A stretch of 64,000 nt of DNA, taken from Henriciella sp045287255. Its GTDB lineage: Bacteria; Pseudomonadota; Alphaproteobacteria; Caulobacterales; Hyphomonadaceae. Of the stretch, positions 18,150-27,136 are shown piece by piece. The notes beneath the pieces were generated by a model. That model saw only the letters and a list, made by a program, of their open reading frames with translations, had not been told where the DNA came from and did not search any database. The stretch is from assembly GCF_045287255.1 (NCBI RefSeq), contig NZ_CP137142.1, positions 1,488,001-1,552,000 on the forward strand, read 5' to 3'. Within the stretch, counting starts at the first letter, position 1. Each line of letters starts with the position of its first letter. A program made the translations under genes and the position numbers.

Positions 18150-18680
18150 ATGCGTTTTATTTTACCTTCTCTTGCCCTTATTCTTGGCACATCTGCGGCT
18201 ATCGCACAGGATGATCAGCCTATCTCCACACAAGCGGTCTACGATTGTGCTGCATTAAGCGATGATACCGAAAGGCTTGCCTGCTACGATAATGCAGTTG
18301 GTCGTCTAAAAGCGGCTGAGGAATCAGGCGAAGTCACAACCATCAGCCGAAGTGAAGTCGAAACGGTGCAACGCGAGGCCTTCGGGTTTTCACTCCCGTC
18401 TTTACCGCGTTTGGCTATGCCTCGGCTTGGCGGCGGCGATGATGATGGAGCCGCCGTCACCGAAATCACCTCAGGCGTGAAATCTATTCGCAGTTCGAAA
18501 GTCAGCGGCCTGACCATAACCCTTGAGAACGGTCAGATATGGCGACAGACCGACAATCGGCGCGTAAACTACTCCAAGCGCGAAGGCGTTGACCAAGCGG
18601 TCGTCAAGCAAGCCGCGTTTGGTAGCTTCATGATGAAGCTGGATGGTGGTGTCGCCTTCCGGGTGAAACGTATTCAGTGA
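18150..18680 (+). CDS. Secreted protein of unknown function
   Basis: A 176-residue protein with a clear signal peptide (residues 1-19, AIAQ). The mature part begins with a short motif, CAALSDDTERLACYDN, with two cysteines that could form a disulfide; similar C-x(8-12)-RLxCYD segments occur at the start of several unrelated proteobacterial periplasmic proteins. The C-terminal 70 residues are predicted strand-rich (SKVSGLTITLENGQIWRQ) and may form a small beta domain. I do not recognise a function. ATG at 18150 with CCGGAG upstream. It is divergent from the OppA-like gene and its 3' end overlaps the convergent gene by seven bases. Confidence 0.75.
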   Translation: MRFILPSLALILGTSAAIAQDDQPISTQAVYDCAALSDDTERLACYDNAVGRLKAAEESGEVTTISRSEVETVQREAFGFSLPSLPRLAMPRLGGGDDDGAAVTEITSGVKSIRSSKVSGLTITLENGQIWRQTDNRRVNYSKREGVDQAVVKQAAFGSFMMKLDGGVAFRVKRIQ

Positions 18681-19462
18681 CCCCGGAAAAAGCGTGCTGC
18701 GCCAAACAGACCAGCGAGTAGCGAACCAATTCCACCAATCACCATAATGATCGGACTGATTGACTGTGCGGTTGCAACCGCCTGTCCAAACCGCGAAACC
18801 TCAACAACGATTTCATCGCGGAAGGTCCGAACAGGCAACGCTTCATTCCCATCCAAGGCAAACAGCTCAAGTGTGAGTTGCTGAGAGCCTGTTTCACGTG
18901 GCGTAACTCGCCAGCGCCAGACGTTCTGAGTAAGCGGGGAAACGGTTTGTGCCTCTGGTGTCGTTGCTTCAATATCGAAGGCCGCCCCGGATAGAGTGGC
19001 TTGGGCCTTCACCCCGACAAAGCCTTCCCCTTCAACAATGTTTCCACGCCCCGGAAGCGCTTCGCGCGCATTGTCACCACCGGTACCATCAACTGCGAGG
19101 GTCACATCAAACGGGCGTCCAAACTTTGCTCGCTCCGGTGTTTCATGCGCCAAAGGCACTTTCTGAAGTGTATCGAGAACATTCGGCACAGAGGTCGAGG
19201 CCATATCGACCTCTGTGTCCTCAAAGCCGGCAATCTCCGGAACAGTCATCTTGGCCAAAGGTGCTTCATCAAGTCGGGGCTTTGATGCATCCATTTCAGT
19301 AGGGGTAGCCTGACTTTCTGCAGCAACCGCAACCTCATTTATCTCGCTGCTAGCGGCTGGTGTTGGTGCAAGCTCCGGGCCCTCACCCAGAAACCGGACG
19401 CCGCCATAAGCAACCGCAGCTAAACCCGCGATAATCAACAAGACTGATAACAGACGAAACAT
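18674..19462 (-). CDS. Membrane-anchored beta-sandwich protein of unknown function
   Basis: A 262-residue protein with an N-terminal hydrophobic anchor (residues 1-24), a low-complexity Ala/Glu/Pro region, a conserved-looking domain from about residue 110 and a C-terminal transmembrane segment (SPIIMVIGGIGSLLAGLFGA) ending ARFFRGH. The domain holds VGVKAQATLSGAAFDIE and WRWRVTPRETGSQQLTLEL. Similar W-x-W-x-VTP segments before a membrane helix occur, as far as I recall, in C-terminal beta domains of various bacterial proteins, including some caspase- and TIR-linked ones. ATG at 19462 with GGAAGGG; an upstream start at 19483 would precede the anchor by seven residues. Confidence 0.65.
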   Translation of the reverse strand: MFRLLSVLLIIAGLAAVAYGGVRFLGEGPELAPTPAASSEINEVAVAAESQATPTEMDASKPRLDEAPLAKMTVPEIAGFEDTEVDMASTSVPNVLDTLQKVPLAHETPERAKFGRPFDVTLAVDGTGGDNAREALPGRGNIVEGEGFVGVKAQATLSGAAFDIEATTPEAQTVSPLTQNVWRWRVTPRETGSQQLTLELFALDGNEALPVRTFRDEIVVEVSRFGQAVATAQSISPIIMVIGGIGSLLAGLFGAARFFRGH

Positions 19463-19570
19463 GACAGGCCCTTCCTCTCCCAAGCCAGTTCGGAACTGCC
19501 TTACATTGAAAACATCAAACTGGGCAGCCGCAAGGCAAAGAAAAACAGAATGGGTTAAGGCTCCAGATGC

Positions 19571-20617
19571 TTAGCGCTCAACGATGTTGAACTCTGTGCG
19601 TCGGTTTTTCTGATAGGCCTGATTAGTCATAGCTGGGTCCAAAGGTTGCGTTTCGCCATAACCCGTCGCCGTCAGATTTGAAGGAGAAACACCATGATTG
19701 ATCAGGTATGTCTTGATCGAATCTGCTCGCTCCTGCGACAGGATCAAATTGTAACCGTCTGATCCACGGGCATCTGTATGGACCCCAATCTCAAGCTCAT
19801 AATCCTTGCATAACAGAGCGATGGCTGTGGCCGCATCAAGCAAACGTTCACTAGCGGGCCTAAGTGAAGCCTGGTTCAAGGCAAACTCAACTTTGCGGTC
19901 AACGATGACCTGCTCGAAAGCAGACTGGCATTGTCCTGACGTTGGCTGAAGCGGTAATTCGCTGACGATGTTACCAAATGACGGCTCGCCTCCGCTGACG
20001 GAGATAGCATCAACGAGCACGTACACTTCATCCAAAAGCGCGCGATCGCTTGCGATCACTTGTTGAGCGGCGAGATACGCGTCCTCCTTGATTGCCCGTG
20101 TCGGGGCCACACCGGATAGCGTTGCAATTTTTGGTCTGGCTTCGACCGTCAGCCAATCATATCCAAGACTCTCAATCGCTTGAGATAGTAGGCTAACATC
20201 TTGAGTATTCTGATCGTGGGAAACAGTGATCCGATCATCGATCTGAGCAATTGCCCCTGCCCTGGCATTGGGATGGGTCAGGATAACAGCTTTCGCGGCA
20301 GCAAACCCAGTTCGCTTTGATTCTGCGTCCGGGGCCTCTCCACGAATAGTGACTGTGTTCCAGTTCAGGTCCACCTTCATCCAGTCAAAGCCGAGCTTAT
20401 CGACAATGGCAGGAATTTCATAAGCGGTTCTGACCGCATTGGTCACTGACGCAGGGCGAAACTTTCCATCGACCATCGCAAAGAGATCAGCATCAGGAAT
20501 ATCGACACAATGTGGCTGGCCGGCTGCTGATCTAGCTTCAGGAGGGCTTGCTTGTCCGCAGGAAGCTATCGCAAGGACAAAGGGTAATACTAAACCCCAC
20601 GCAAATCGCGATCGCAT
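19571..20617 (-). CDS. OmpA family lipoprotein with BON-like repeats
   Basis: A 348-residue lipoprotein: the ATG at 20617 gives a signal ending IASC. The C-terminal 115 residues are an OmpA peptidoglycan-binding domain (VEFALNQASLRPAS, GVHTDARGSDGYNLILSQ.RA, TATGYGETQP, NRRTEF). Between the lipobox and that domain are two copies of a BON-like unit, each opening with LGFDW or LGYDW, then TIRGEAP or TLSGVAP, then an Ala-rich helix (AAAKAVI / LAAQQVI). The layout recalls mycobacterial ArfA/OmpATb. It should tether the outer membrane to peptidoglycan. The gene upstream is an amidohydrolase about 100 bases away. Confidence 0.88.
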   Translation of the reverse strand: MRSRFAWGLVLPFVLAIASCGQASPPEARSAAGQPHCVDIPDADLFAMVDGKFRPASVTNAVRTAYEIPAIVDKLGFDWMKVDLNWNTVTIRGEAPDAESKRTGFAAAKAVILTHPNARAGAIAQIDDRITVSHDQNTQDVSLLSQAIESLGYDWLTVEARPKIATLSGVAPTRAIKEDAYLAAQQVIASDRALLDEVYVLVDAISVSGGEPSFGNIVSELPLQPTSGQCQSAFEQVIVDRKVEFALNQASLRPASERLLDAATAIALLCKDYELEIGVHTDARGSDGYNLILSQERADSIKTYLINHGVSPSNLTATGYGETQPLDPAMTNQAYQKNRRTEFNIVER

Positions 20618-20713
20618 ACTTCGCCCTCTCTGGTGCACTCTACTCAGGATACTATCCATAGGGCTGAACTATGACGGCGTTCGGAAGGGTTTAAAACCCC
20701 TCGAAGCATAGAA

Positions 20714-22012
20714 TTAATGTGTTCCCGGACGAAAAATTTGCCCGTCTTTGACAACGAGTGTGATGCTTTTCAGCGCATTGATATCCGCCAGCGGGTCGGA
20801 GGACATAGCAATGAGATCGCCATACTTTCCCGCCTCAATTGTACCAATCTGATCTGTCATCTCGACATGTTCCGCAGCAATCACGGTTGCGGCTCGAATA
20901 GCTTCTTCTTCAGAGAACCCGGCGTCAATCATCAGCATGAATTCATCGGCATTCTGGCCATGCTTGGACACACCCGTATCAGTTCCGAACGCGATATTAA
21001 CGCCCCCGGCCTTCGCACGGGCAAGCATGTCGAGCATAAGCGGGCCAACCACTGCCGCTTTCTCTCGGCTTGGCTCAGGCAGCCATGGCTCTTCAGTCCA
21101 GCCTGTTACGGTCACACCCGCCAGAACAGTCGGCACCAGTGTGGCATTCTTGGCTTTGAACAGAGCAATTGTTTCATCATCGAGATAGGTCCCGTGTTCA
21201 ATCGAGTGGACGCCATTACGAAGTGCTGCCTCAATCCCGCCCTTACCATGAGCATGCGCCGTAACTTTCCGGCCCATCATGGCCGCTGTTTCAACGATGG
21301 CCGCGATCTCATCATCATAAAATTGCTGCTCTAAACCAGCCTTTGTGTTGGAGAGGACGCCGCCTGTCGCAGTAATCTTGATGACATCGGCTCCTGAGCG
21401 CACTGCGTCACGAACAGCGCGTCGGCAATCATCTGCGCCATCGCAGGCATTTGGCCCGGTGAATATCTTGGTTAAGGCAGGTGAAAAGCCATTCGCATCA
21501 CCATGGCCGCCCGTTGGGGTAATCGCCCGTCCTGATGCGCGGATGCGTGGTCCGGCTACTTTGCCGGCACGAATTGCATCGCGCAGGGAGAAGATGGCCT
21601 CATTCGCGCCGCCGACATCCTGCACCGTTGTAAACCCGGCCAGCAGTGTTCGCCGGGCATGCAAAGCTCCATTCAAAGCAGCATCAGCCTCTGATTCGCT
21701 GAGTATATTCACACGCGAGGTTGGCGAGAACTCATTGGTCAGATGGACATGACTATCAATCAGACCAGGCAGAACATAGCCATCGCGCATGTTGACCACA
21801 CGAGCGCCCGCAGGATGTCGTTTAAAGCCTGCCTCAACCGATACGATCTTGCCGTCTTCAATGGTCACCGTCTGATCACTCAGATAGCCCTGCCCGGGAA
21901 CTGCAAGCAATTTGCCTGCTTCAATAACAGTAACGTCCTGCGCCGCAGCCCAACCTGCTGCGCCAACCAGTGCCGTCATCGCAATCACTGCGCGTCTTAG
22001 TGAACCCTTCAT
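20714..22012 (-). CDS. Secreted amidohydrolase (Xaa-Pro/Xaa-Arg dipeptidase-like)
   Basis: A 432-residue metal-dependent hydrolase with a signal peptide ending AAAQ. The start is the ATG at 22012, preceded by GGAGGAAG; an open frame extends to 22114 but has no support. Amidohydrolase ligands are visible in order: DSHVHL, the lysine in VIKITATGG, AHAHG, SIEHGTY and FGTDTG. The branch resembles the exported imidazolonepropionase-like dipeptidases of marine alphaproteobacteria that cut C-terminal Pro, Arg or Lys from peptides. Together with the nearby oligopeptide-binding protein it fits a peptide-scavenging habit, though the genes are not one operon. Confidence 0.88.
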   Translation of the reverse strand: MKGSLRRAVIAMTALVGAAGWAAAQDVTVIEAGKLLAVPGQGYLSDQTVTIEDGKIVSVEAGFKRHPAGARVVNMRDGYVLPGLIDSHVHLTNEFSPTSRVNILSESEADAALNGALHARRTLLAGFTTVQDVGGANEAIFSLRDAIRAGKVAGPRIRASGRAITPTGGHGDANGFSPALTKIFTGPNACDGADDCRRAVRDAVRSGADVIKITATGGVLSNTKAGLEQQFYDDEIAAIVETAAMMGRKVTAHAHGKGGIEAALRNGVHSIEHGTYLDDETIALFKAKNATLVPTVLAGVTVTGWTEEPWLPEPSREKAAVVGPLMLDMLARAKAGGVNIAFGTDTGVSKHGQNADEFMLMIDAGFSEEEAIRAATVIAAEHVEMTDQIGTIEAGKYGDLIAMSSDPLADINALKSITLVVKDGQIFRPGTH

Positions 22013-22137
22013 GGGTGCTTCCTCCACAATAGCCTTTGTCCCACCCTGTCTCGGTGACTGCAATCTGACAAGCGCAACCTTGCCCTCTCCCCGCGTCCGC
22101 TCCATTTCTGACATATTCGCAGGAGATATTTTCGCCC

Positions 22138-22974
22138 ATGTTCAAATTTCTGACCGCCATCCTGACCGTTTTCTCTTTCTCAACGTTCACGGCACTCGCA
22201 GATGATATTGTATTTGATGCCCCCGATGGCGAAACCAGTGCCCTTGTCGCACAATGTCTGGAAACAGAGGGCGTCAGTTATTTTGAGGATAGTCAGAGCA
22301 TTTGCTACAATTCCGCGATCTTCCCAGAGCAATTCCTGAAACTACGAGATCTCCCCCCGGCACAACGGATTATCATTACAAGTCCGGGCGGGAATGTTGC
22401 GACGGCGCGGCTCATGAGCACAATTCTGGATGAACGTGGTGAACCCGCCATTATCGCCGGGCCATGCATGTCGGCTTGTGCGATGGTCTTGCTGTCCGGC
22501 CTCGATAGCATCCATATCCATCACAGCGCTCACATCGCCGTTCATGGCATTGCAATGATGGACTATCGGACCTGGTGGGGCTGGTTGAAAGAGGATCGCG
22601 AACCAAGCGCAATGGCGCTCATGACGGCACAGATGGGCTATGATTTTGGCTTTACCATGCACGCCAGCGGAAGCGAGCATATGGAAAAGCATCTGGTCGG
22701 TCAGGATGTTGATCTCGACTATATTCAAACGATTAGCGACCGGATGTTAGAGGATGCCAGGGCTGAGCCTTGCCGCGTCGACCCCAAGGATTATTGGGGC
22801 ATGCTCGATGCCATGCACTTGCAAACCTACATTGGAGATCGAATCACACGGATGGAACGTTTTGCACAAAGCTGGGATGACCCCAGCAATGCCTACTATA
22901 AGGATGTCACCCATCCGATCAGCGATCAGACCTATATCTTTAAAAGGGATTATGAGGACAAGACTTGTCCATAA
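22138..22974 (+). CDS. ClpP-like periplasmic protein
   Basis: A 278-residue protein with a signal peptide ending at Ala21. It has the ClpP/crotonase fold signature: strand IIITSPGG at 78-85, GPCMSAC with Ser112, and VHG with His136. The 24-residue Ser-His spacing equals that of ClpP to within one residue, so it is probably an active serine peptidase, or at least derived from one. It matches the predicted periplasmic proteins of COG3904. Cysteines at 40, 56, 110 and 114 suggest disulfides, as expected for an exported protein. ATG with CAGGAG about 13 bases upstream. It is divergent from the amidohydrolase gene. The substrate is unknown. Confidence 0.75.
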   Translation: MFKFLTAILTVFSFSTFTALADDIVFDAPDGETSALVAQCLETEGVSYFEDSQSICYNSAIFPEQFLKLRDLPPAQRIIITSPGGNVATARLMSTILDERGEPAIIAGPCMSACAMVLLSGLDSIHIHHSAHIAVHGIAMMDYRTWWGWLKEDREPSAMALMTAQMGYDFGFTMHASGSEHMEKHLVGQDVDLDYIQTISDRMLEDARAEPCRVDPKDYWGMLDAMHLQTYIGDRITRMERFAQSWDDPSNAYYKDVTHPISDQTYIFKRDYEDKTCP

Positions 22975-22996
22975 ATCGGTTTGAACGCGCGGAGGT

Positions 22997-23740
22997 TCAC
23001 CAAACCAACCCCGCACCATCAGCGGCAATGGCTTCAAGTGTTTGCGTCCGCTCACCCCCTCGCGCTTGATAAAGGTCTACCCCTGCGAGCAGTTTCAACG
23101 GCCCCGGTCGTAACCCTTTGCGGGCACGCACCAAAACCCGTTTTGCCTCTTCTCCGGGGGCGCTGCGAACAGGCAGCACCGTGATATCTCCGGAACGCCG
23201 CTCCAGAACGCTCAGTATCCGCGCCAGCTCGGCGGCGCGATGGATCATGACAATCGTGCCTTTGGGGCGAACAGCGAATAGCATGCCGGATAGCCAGTCC
23301 TTTAAGGACAGCGTTTCGATATAGGCATCCTGCTTACCCTGACCCGGCTCCATGATCTTGCCTGCCTCAAAAAAGGGTGGATTGGAGAAGACCAGATCAA
23401 ACCGATTTTCCCACTCTGCTGGTAAATTCCCAGCATCCCCTTCGACGATCATAACCCGGTCTTCGAGATTATTGATCGCCACGCCTTCCACGGCCAAGGC
23501 CGCACTTGGCAAGTCACGCTCCAAACCGGTAAATTGCATCCCCTGGACACGCCAAGCAGCTGGCAGAAGGGCTCCGCCTGCGCCGCACCCAATCTCAAGC
23601 GCTTCTCCGCGCGCGCCAGCATTCAGAGCCGCCGCGAGTAAAACACTGTCAGTTCCAGCCCGAAAGCCTTTTGCAGGTTGTACCACTTGTACGCGCCCGG
23701 ACAGAAAGTCATCCACAGTTGTCAGCGTGTCTTCGCTCAC
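22997..23740 (-). CDS. trmN6: tRNA1(Val) (adenine(37)-N6)-methyltransferase-like protein
   Basis: A 247-residue SAM-dependent methyltransferase of the TrmN6/YfiC family, which methylates N6 of adenine 37 in tRNA-Val. It has FRAGTDSVLLAAAL (a family block near residue 26), the SAM-binding LEIGCGAGG and the N6-adenine motif NPPFF. The start is GTG at 23740, which overlaps the stop of the upstream DUF2007 gene as GTGA. This DUF2007-trmN6 pair divergent from a polyprenyl synthase gene is a common alphaproteobacterial arrangement. Substrate assignment is by family. Confidence 0.9.
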   Translation of the reverse strand: MSEDTLTTVDDFLSGRVQVVQPAKGFRAGTDSVLLAAALNAGARGEALEIGCGAGGALLPAAWRVQGMQFTGLERDLPSAALAVEGVAINNLEDRVMIVEGDAGNLPAEWENRFDLVFSNPPFFEAGKIMEPGQGKQDAYIETLSLKDWLSGMLFAVRPKGTIVMIHRAAELARILSVLERRSGDITVLPVRSAPGEEAKRVLVRARKGLRPGPLKLLAGVDLYQARGGERTQTLEAIAADGAGLVW

Positions 23741-23946
23741 CCGTCCTGCTCCACCTCTCTCAGAGCCGCCCGCGCCTTGTCGGCCAAATCCTCATGGACG
23801 ACAACGCGAATGGGAACCAGCGGCCCTCGCCCATCAATGAATGCCGTGTGCTCATCGAGGACAAAAGGCTCAATCCCGGCTTCCCATAGCAAGTGTTTGA
23901 CATAGGATAAGGTCACTGGATCGTTGGTACGGAATACTTCTTCCAA
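23737..23946 (-). CDS. DUF2007 domain protein
   Basis: A 69-residue DUF2007 (putative signal-transducing, PII-like fold) protein. EVFRTNDPVTLSYVKHLL at the N-terminus, with AGIEPFVLDEH and VPIRVVVHEDLADKARAAL, matches the family in length and order. The start is TTG at 23946 with GGAG eight bases upstream. It overlaps trmN6 by four bases, so the two are translationally coupled. The molecular role of DUF2007 is not known. Confidence 0.88.
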   Translation of the reverse strand: MEEVFRTNDPVTLSYVKHLLWEAGIEPFVLDEHTAFIDGRGPLVPIRVVVHEDLADKARAALREVEQDG

Positions 23947-24027
23947 GCTGAAATCTCCAAAATGTCACGCTGCGGTCGCATACCGCAGGTTTTGTGACAC
24001 AAATTTGCGTTATCTCTATGGAAAGCG

Positions 24028-25074
24028 ATGCGAAAGTGGAATAGGACAGCGCCCGTGAAAGCCAATGCCCCCTCTCTTGCGAACGCCGATGCGGCAAATG
24101 TAGTCGAACGCCTGCAATCTATGCTGGCCGATGACCTTGCCGCAACCGAAGCCCTGCTGAAAGCGCGAGCGACCAGTCCAGTTGCGGTCATCCCAGACCT
24201 GTCAGGCTATATCGTCTCGGCGGGTGGCAAGCGCCTACGCCCGATCCTGACGCTGGCAGCCGCCAATGCTGTCGGCAAAGCTAATCCAGGTAGCCATGCT
24301 CTGGCGACCGCGGTTGAGTTTATTCATACGGCAACCCTTCTCCACGATGATGTCGTGGATGAGAGCGACCTACGCCGTGGCAAGCAAGCCGCCAAGAATG
24401 TCTGGGGCAATAGCGCGTCTATTCTGGTTGGCGATTTTCTGTTTGCGCGTGCCTTCACGTTGATGGTTGAGACTGACAGTCTGGAAGTCCTCGGTATCTT
24501 GTCTGAAGCCTCCAGCGTCATTGCCGAGGGCGAAGTCCGCCAACTCGCGGCTGCTGGGCGTAAAGATCTACCAACCGAAGAATACCTTGCGATTATCGAA
24601 GCCAAAACAGCGGCCCTATTTGAGGCCGCCGCCCGTGCTGGCGCGCTCAGTGGCGGCCCTGAAGGGGCAAAGCATGCAGATGCTCTGGCCGCCTATGGCA
24701 AGAATCTTGGTCTCGCTTTCCAAATTATCGACGATGCCCTCGACTATGGCGGAACAACCTCAGTAATTGGCAAAGCTGTCGGGGATGACTTCCGGGAAGG
24801 TAAAACGACCCTTCCAGTAATTATTGCCCGCCGACGCGGAAGTAGCGAAGACCAGGCTTTCTGGGATCGTGCCCTCGATATTGAGCAACAGACCGACAAC
24901 GATCTTTCCCATGCAATCCATTTGATCCGCTCAACCGGGGCGGCTGAGGCGACGCTTGCAGAAGCTGATGCTTATGCCGAGCTTGCCAAAACGGCGCTGA
25001 AATCTCTGCCGCAAAGCGAATGGACCAAGGCCTTGTCAGACTTGGCTGATTTTTGCGTTAGCCGCGCCCACTAA
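24028..25074 (+). CDS. ispB: Polyprenyl diphosphate synthase (octaprenyl/decaprenyl type)
   Basis: A trans-prenyltransferase that builds the side chain of ubiquinone from isopentenyl diphosphate. It has GGKRLRP, the first aspartate-rich motif LLHDDVVDESDLRRG, GDFLFARAF, the second motif IIDDALDYGG and the GDDFREGKTTLPVI block. The start is uncertain: ATG at 24028 has GGAAAGC very close, while GTG at 24055 has AGGA nine bases upstream and gives an N-terminus nearer the family norm. Product chain length cannot be read from sequence alone; alphaproteobacteria usually make Q10. Confidence 0.93.
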   Translation: MRKWNRTAPVKANAPSLANADAANVVERLQSMLADDLAATEALLKARATSPVAVIPDLSGYIVSAGGKRLRPILTLAAANAVGKANPGSHALATAVEFIHTATLLHDDVVDESDLRRGKQAAKNVWGNSASILVGDFLFARAFTLMVETDSLEVLGILSEASSVIAEGEVRQLAAAGRKDLPTEEYLAIIEAKTAALFEAAARAGALSGGPEGAKHADALAAYGKNLGLAFQIIDDALDYGGTTSVIGKAVGDDFREGKTTLPVIIARRRGSSEDQAFWDRALDIEQQTDNDLSHAIHLIRSTGAAEATLAEADAYAELAKTALKSLPQSEWTKALSDLADFCVSRAH

Positions 25075-25163
25075 GCCTAAACTATTGCTCACAAAAGCGT
25101 GGCTCTCTGGACACGGCCTTGTCGGGATTGCACACTGCTGCTCGACTATAAGGATAAGACCTC

Positions 25164-27098
25164 ATGCTCGCGTTTCGCGCTTCTTTTATCTCCCTCTCAG
25201 TTCTTACGCTTGCGGCCTGTACGACCCCGCCTGTCGGTTCTTTTGATGGCCCGATCACCGAAAGAGAAAAACAGATAACCGAAGCCTTAGGAGCCTTTAG
25301 CGGGGATTATCCGGTCTCAGAGAATGCTCTCTTGCTCGCAGTTAAAGATACTGAGGGCAAACCTGTTGGTTTGTTCGCCTATGAAAACCCTTCAGATGCC
25401 CTGAAAGCTGGGGATATTGCTGCCTTCATCGCCGCTATTAAAGCTGGGGAATTTGATCAGAATACCCCGAATGCATTCCCAGCCCTAGTTATTGCCATAG
25501 ATGCGGCTGCTGCTGGTAATTATGACCGCGCGATAGAAGCATTAGAGCCTGCGAAAGCCGAGCCTGATACCGAAGCCATGGCTGGCTTTATTGAGGCCTG
25601 GACGCTGGCTCTAAGCGGTAAGGAAAACGAGGCAATCCGCACGCACCGCCGCGTTGGTGCGAGCCTCCCGGGTATGACAGGTGACCTGTCTCTGGCTGCC
25701 ATGTTGGAGGCTTTTGGTCGAACCGATGAAGCGCTCAGCGTCTATTCTGCGCTGGTACCAACCCGGATTGTTGCACCCGAACATGACTTTGACCCGCAGG
25801 GGCTGGTTTATTCCCACGTCCAGACCGTGATTGCCAGACAAGCCATCCTGTTGCGCGACCTTGGCCGGATTGAAGAAGCCCAGACGCTCTATCGTCGTCT
25901 GGCAGAAGCTGAACCTGAAGAAGCCGTGCGGTTTGAAGCGGCCATCGACTCCTTGGCGACCGGTCGCGGCCTCGACACCGAAGAGCTGACCGTGGAACGA
26001 GCTTTCTCTCAGGCCCTTGGCGATTATTCGCTGTCCATGACGTATCAGCGCATTATCGCCAATGTGATGACCGGCGTGCGCGAACGCGACTATGACACAT
26101 TCAAGGGCATGTTTGACCAACTCGCGCTGGTCATAGATCCAAGCCATGAAGACATGCGCTTAGCGGTCTTTGATGACTTGTTTGATCAGAACCTGTTTGC
26201 CGGGGCCCTTCATGTCCTGCAGTCTGCCCCCGAAGCCACTGCGCAACTGAAACTGGCTGAGGCCACCACGCTTCTGCGCATGGATGACTTTCCTGGTGCA
26301 GATGAAGCCCTGACAAATGCCATTGAGCTATCGGATGAAGATGAGAAGCTCGGCATCAGCACCGCCGCCATGCGCATCTATGCTCTAAAGAAGAATGAGG
26401 GTCGTGCTCTTCCTATCGCCAACAGTATTACCGATTTTGCCCAAACCCCCGCTGAGAAAGCCGCAGCGCACGCTATGGCCGGTGGTGTCTATGCTCAGTT
26501 CGGCAAGCATGATCGCGCTCTGATTGAAGCCCGCGCCGCCCAGGCGATTGAGGATACCCATGATCGCCGCATGTCTCTGGCAACTGCCCTTGCAGATGCT
26601 GGTGAGATCGAAGAGGGCTTGTTGATCCTGCGGACCGAGGCATTGGCCCGGCCCAACGACCCCTACATGCTGAACTCGCTGGGCTATTATCTTGTCTTGC
26701 ATACAGACCGTCTGGACGAGGCCTATAAAGTCTTGGCGCGCGCCTCGGCTCTGGCTCCGAACGATAGCTATATCGCGGACAGTTTTGGCTGGGTCCGTTT
26801 CATGATGGGCGATCTTGAGGGTGCCCGTCGCTATATTGAACTCAGTCAACGCGAATTGCTGCCACAGCGGCACTGGGAAATCGAAGACCACCTCGGCGAT
26901 GTCTATTGGCATCTTGGGCGCGAGGAAGATGCAAAAACAGCGTGGGCCAATGCCTTGGCCGAATTCCCCCCTGCTGATGAGCGCCCTGCCATTGAGGACA
27001 AGCTAAGCAATGGCATTGATGGTCCACCACCAGAAAAACGGCCTCTCCCAGATGTCTCGCTGAGCGACGATGCCGAGATTGATCGAAACGACATCTAA
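25164..27098 (+). CDS. TPR repeat lipoprotein (first of tandem pair)
   Basis: A 644-residue lipoprotein with a signal ending LAAC at about residue 19. The rest is helical with many tetratricopeptide units. The clearest are C-terminal: SLGYYLVLHTDRLDEAY, DSFGWVRFMMGDLEGA and HLGDVYWHLGREEDA. The same last three units occur in the next gene, so the two are tandem duplicates that have diverged. TPR lipoproteins of this kind, encoded just upstream of ispE, are frequent in alphaproteobacteria, but their role is unclear; assembly or scaffolding at the outer membrane is an inference. ATG with AAGGATAAG upstream. Confidence 0.85.
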   Translation: MLAFRASFISLSVLTLAACTTPPVGSFDGPITEREKQITEALGAFSGDYPVSENALLLAVKDTEGKPVGLFAYENPSDALKAGDIAAFIAAIKAGEFDQNTPNAFPALVIAIDAAAAGNYDRAIEALEPAKAEPDTEAMAGFIEAWTLALSGKENEAIRTHRRVGASLPGMTGDLSLAAMLEAFGRTDEALSVYSALVPTRIVAPEHDFDPQGLVYSHVQTVIARQAILLRDLGRIEEAQTLYRRLAEAEPEEAVRFEAAIDSLATGRGLDTEELTVERAFSQALGDYSLSMTYQRIIANVMTGVRERDYDTFKGMFDQLALVIDPSHEDMRLAVFDDLFDQNLFAGALHVLQSAPEATAQLKLAEATTLLRMDDFPGADEALTNAIELSDEDEKLGISTAAMRIYALKKNEGRALPIANSITDFAQTPAEKAAAHAMAGGVYAQFGKHDRALIEARAAQAIEDTHDRRMSLATALADAGEIEEGLLILRTEALARPNDPYMLNSLGYYLVLHTDRLDEAYKVLARASALAPNDSYIADSFGWVRFMMGDLEGARRYIELSQRELLPQRHWEIEDHLGDVYWHLGREEDAKTAWANALAEFPPADERPAIEDKLSNGIDGPPPEKRPLPDVSLSDDAEIDRNDI

Positions 27099-27136
27099 GC
27101 TTGCCGATCTGCGCGGATACTGGAATCACATCAGAT

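Noticed and set aside
20687..20699. Inverted repeat GGGTTT-A-AAACCC between the amidohydrolase and OmpA genes
   Set aside because: The loop is a single base and there is no T-run; it may be chance in an A/T-rich spot.
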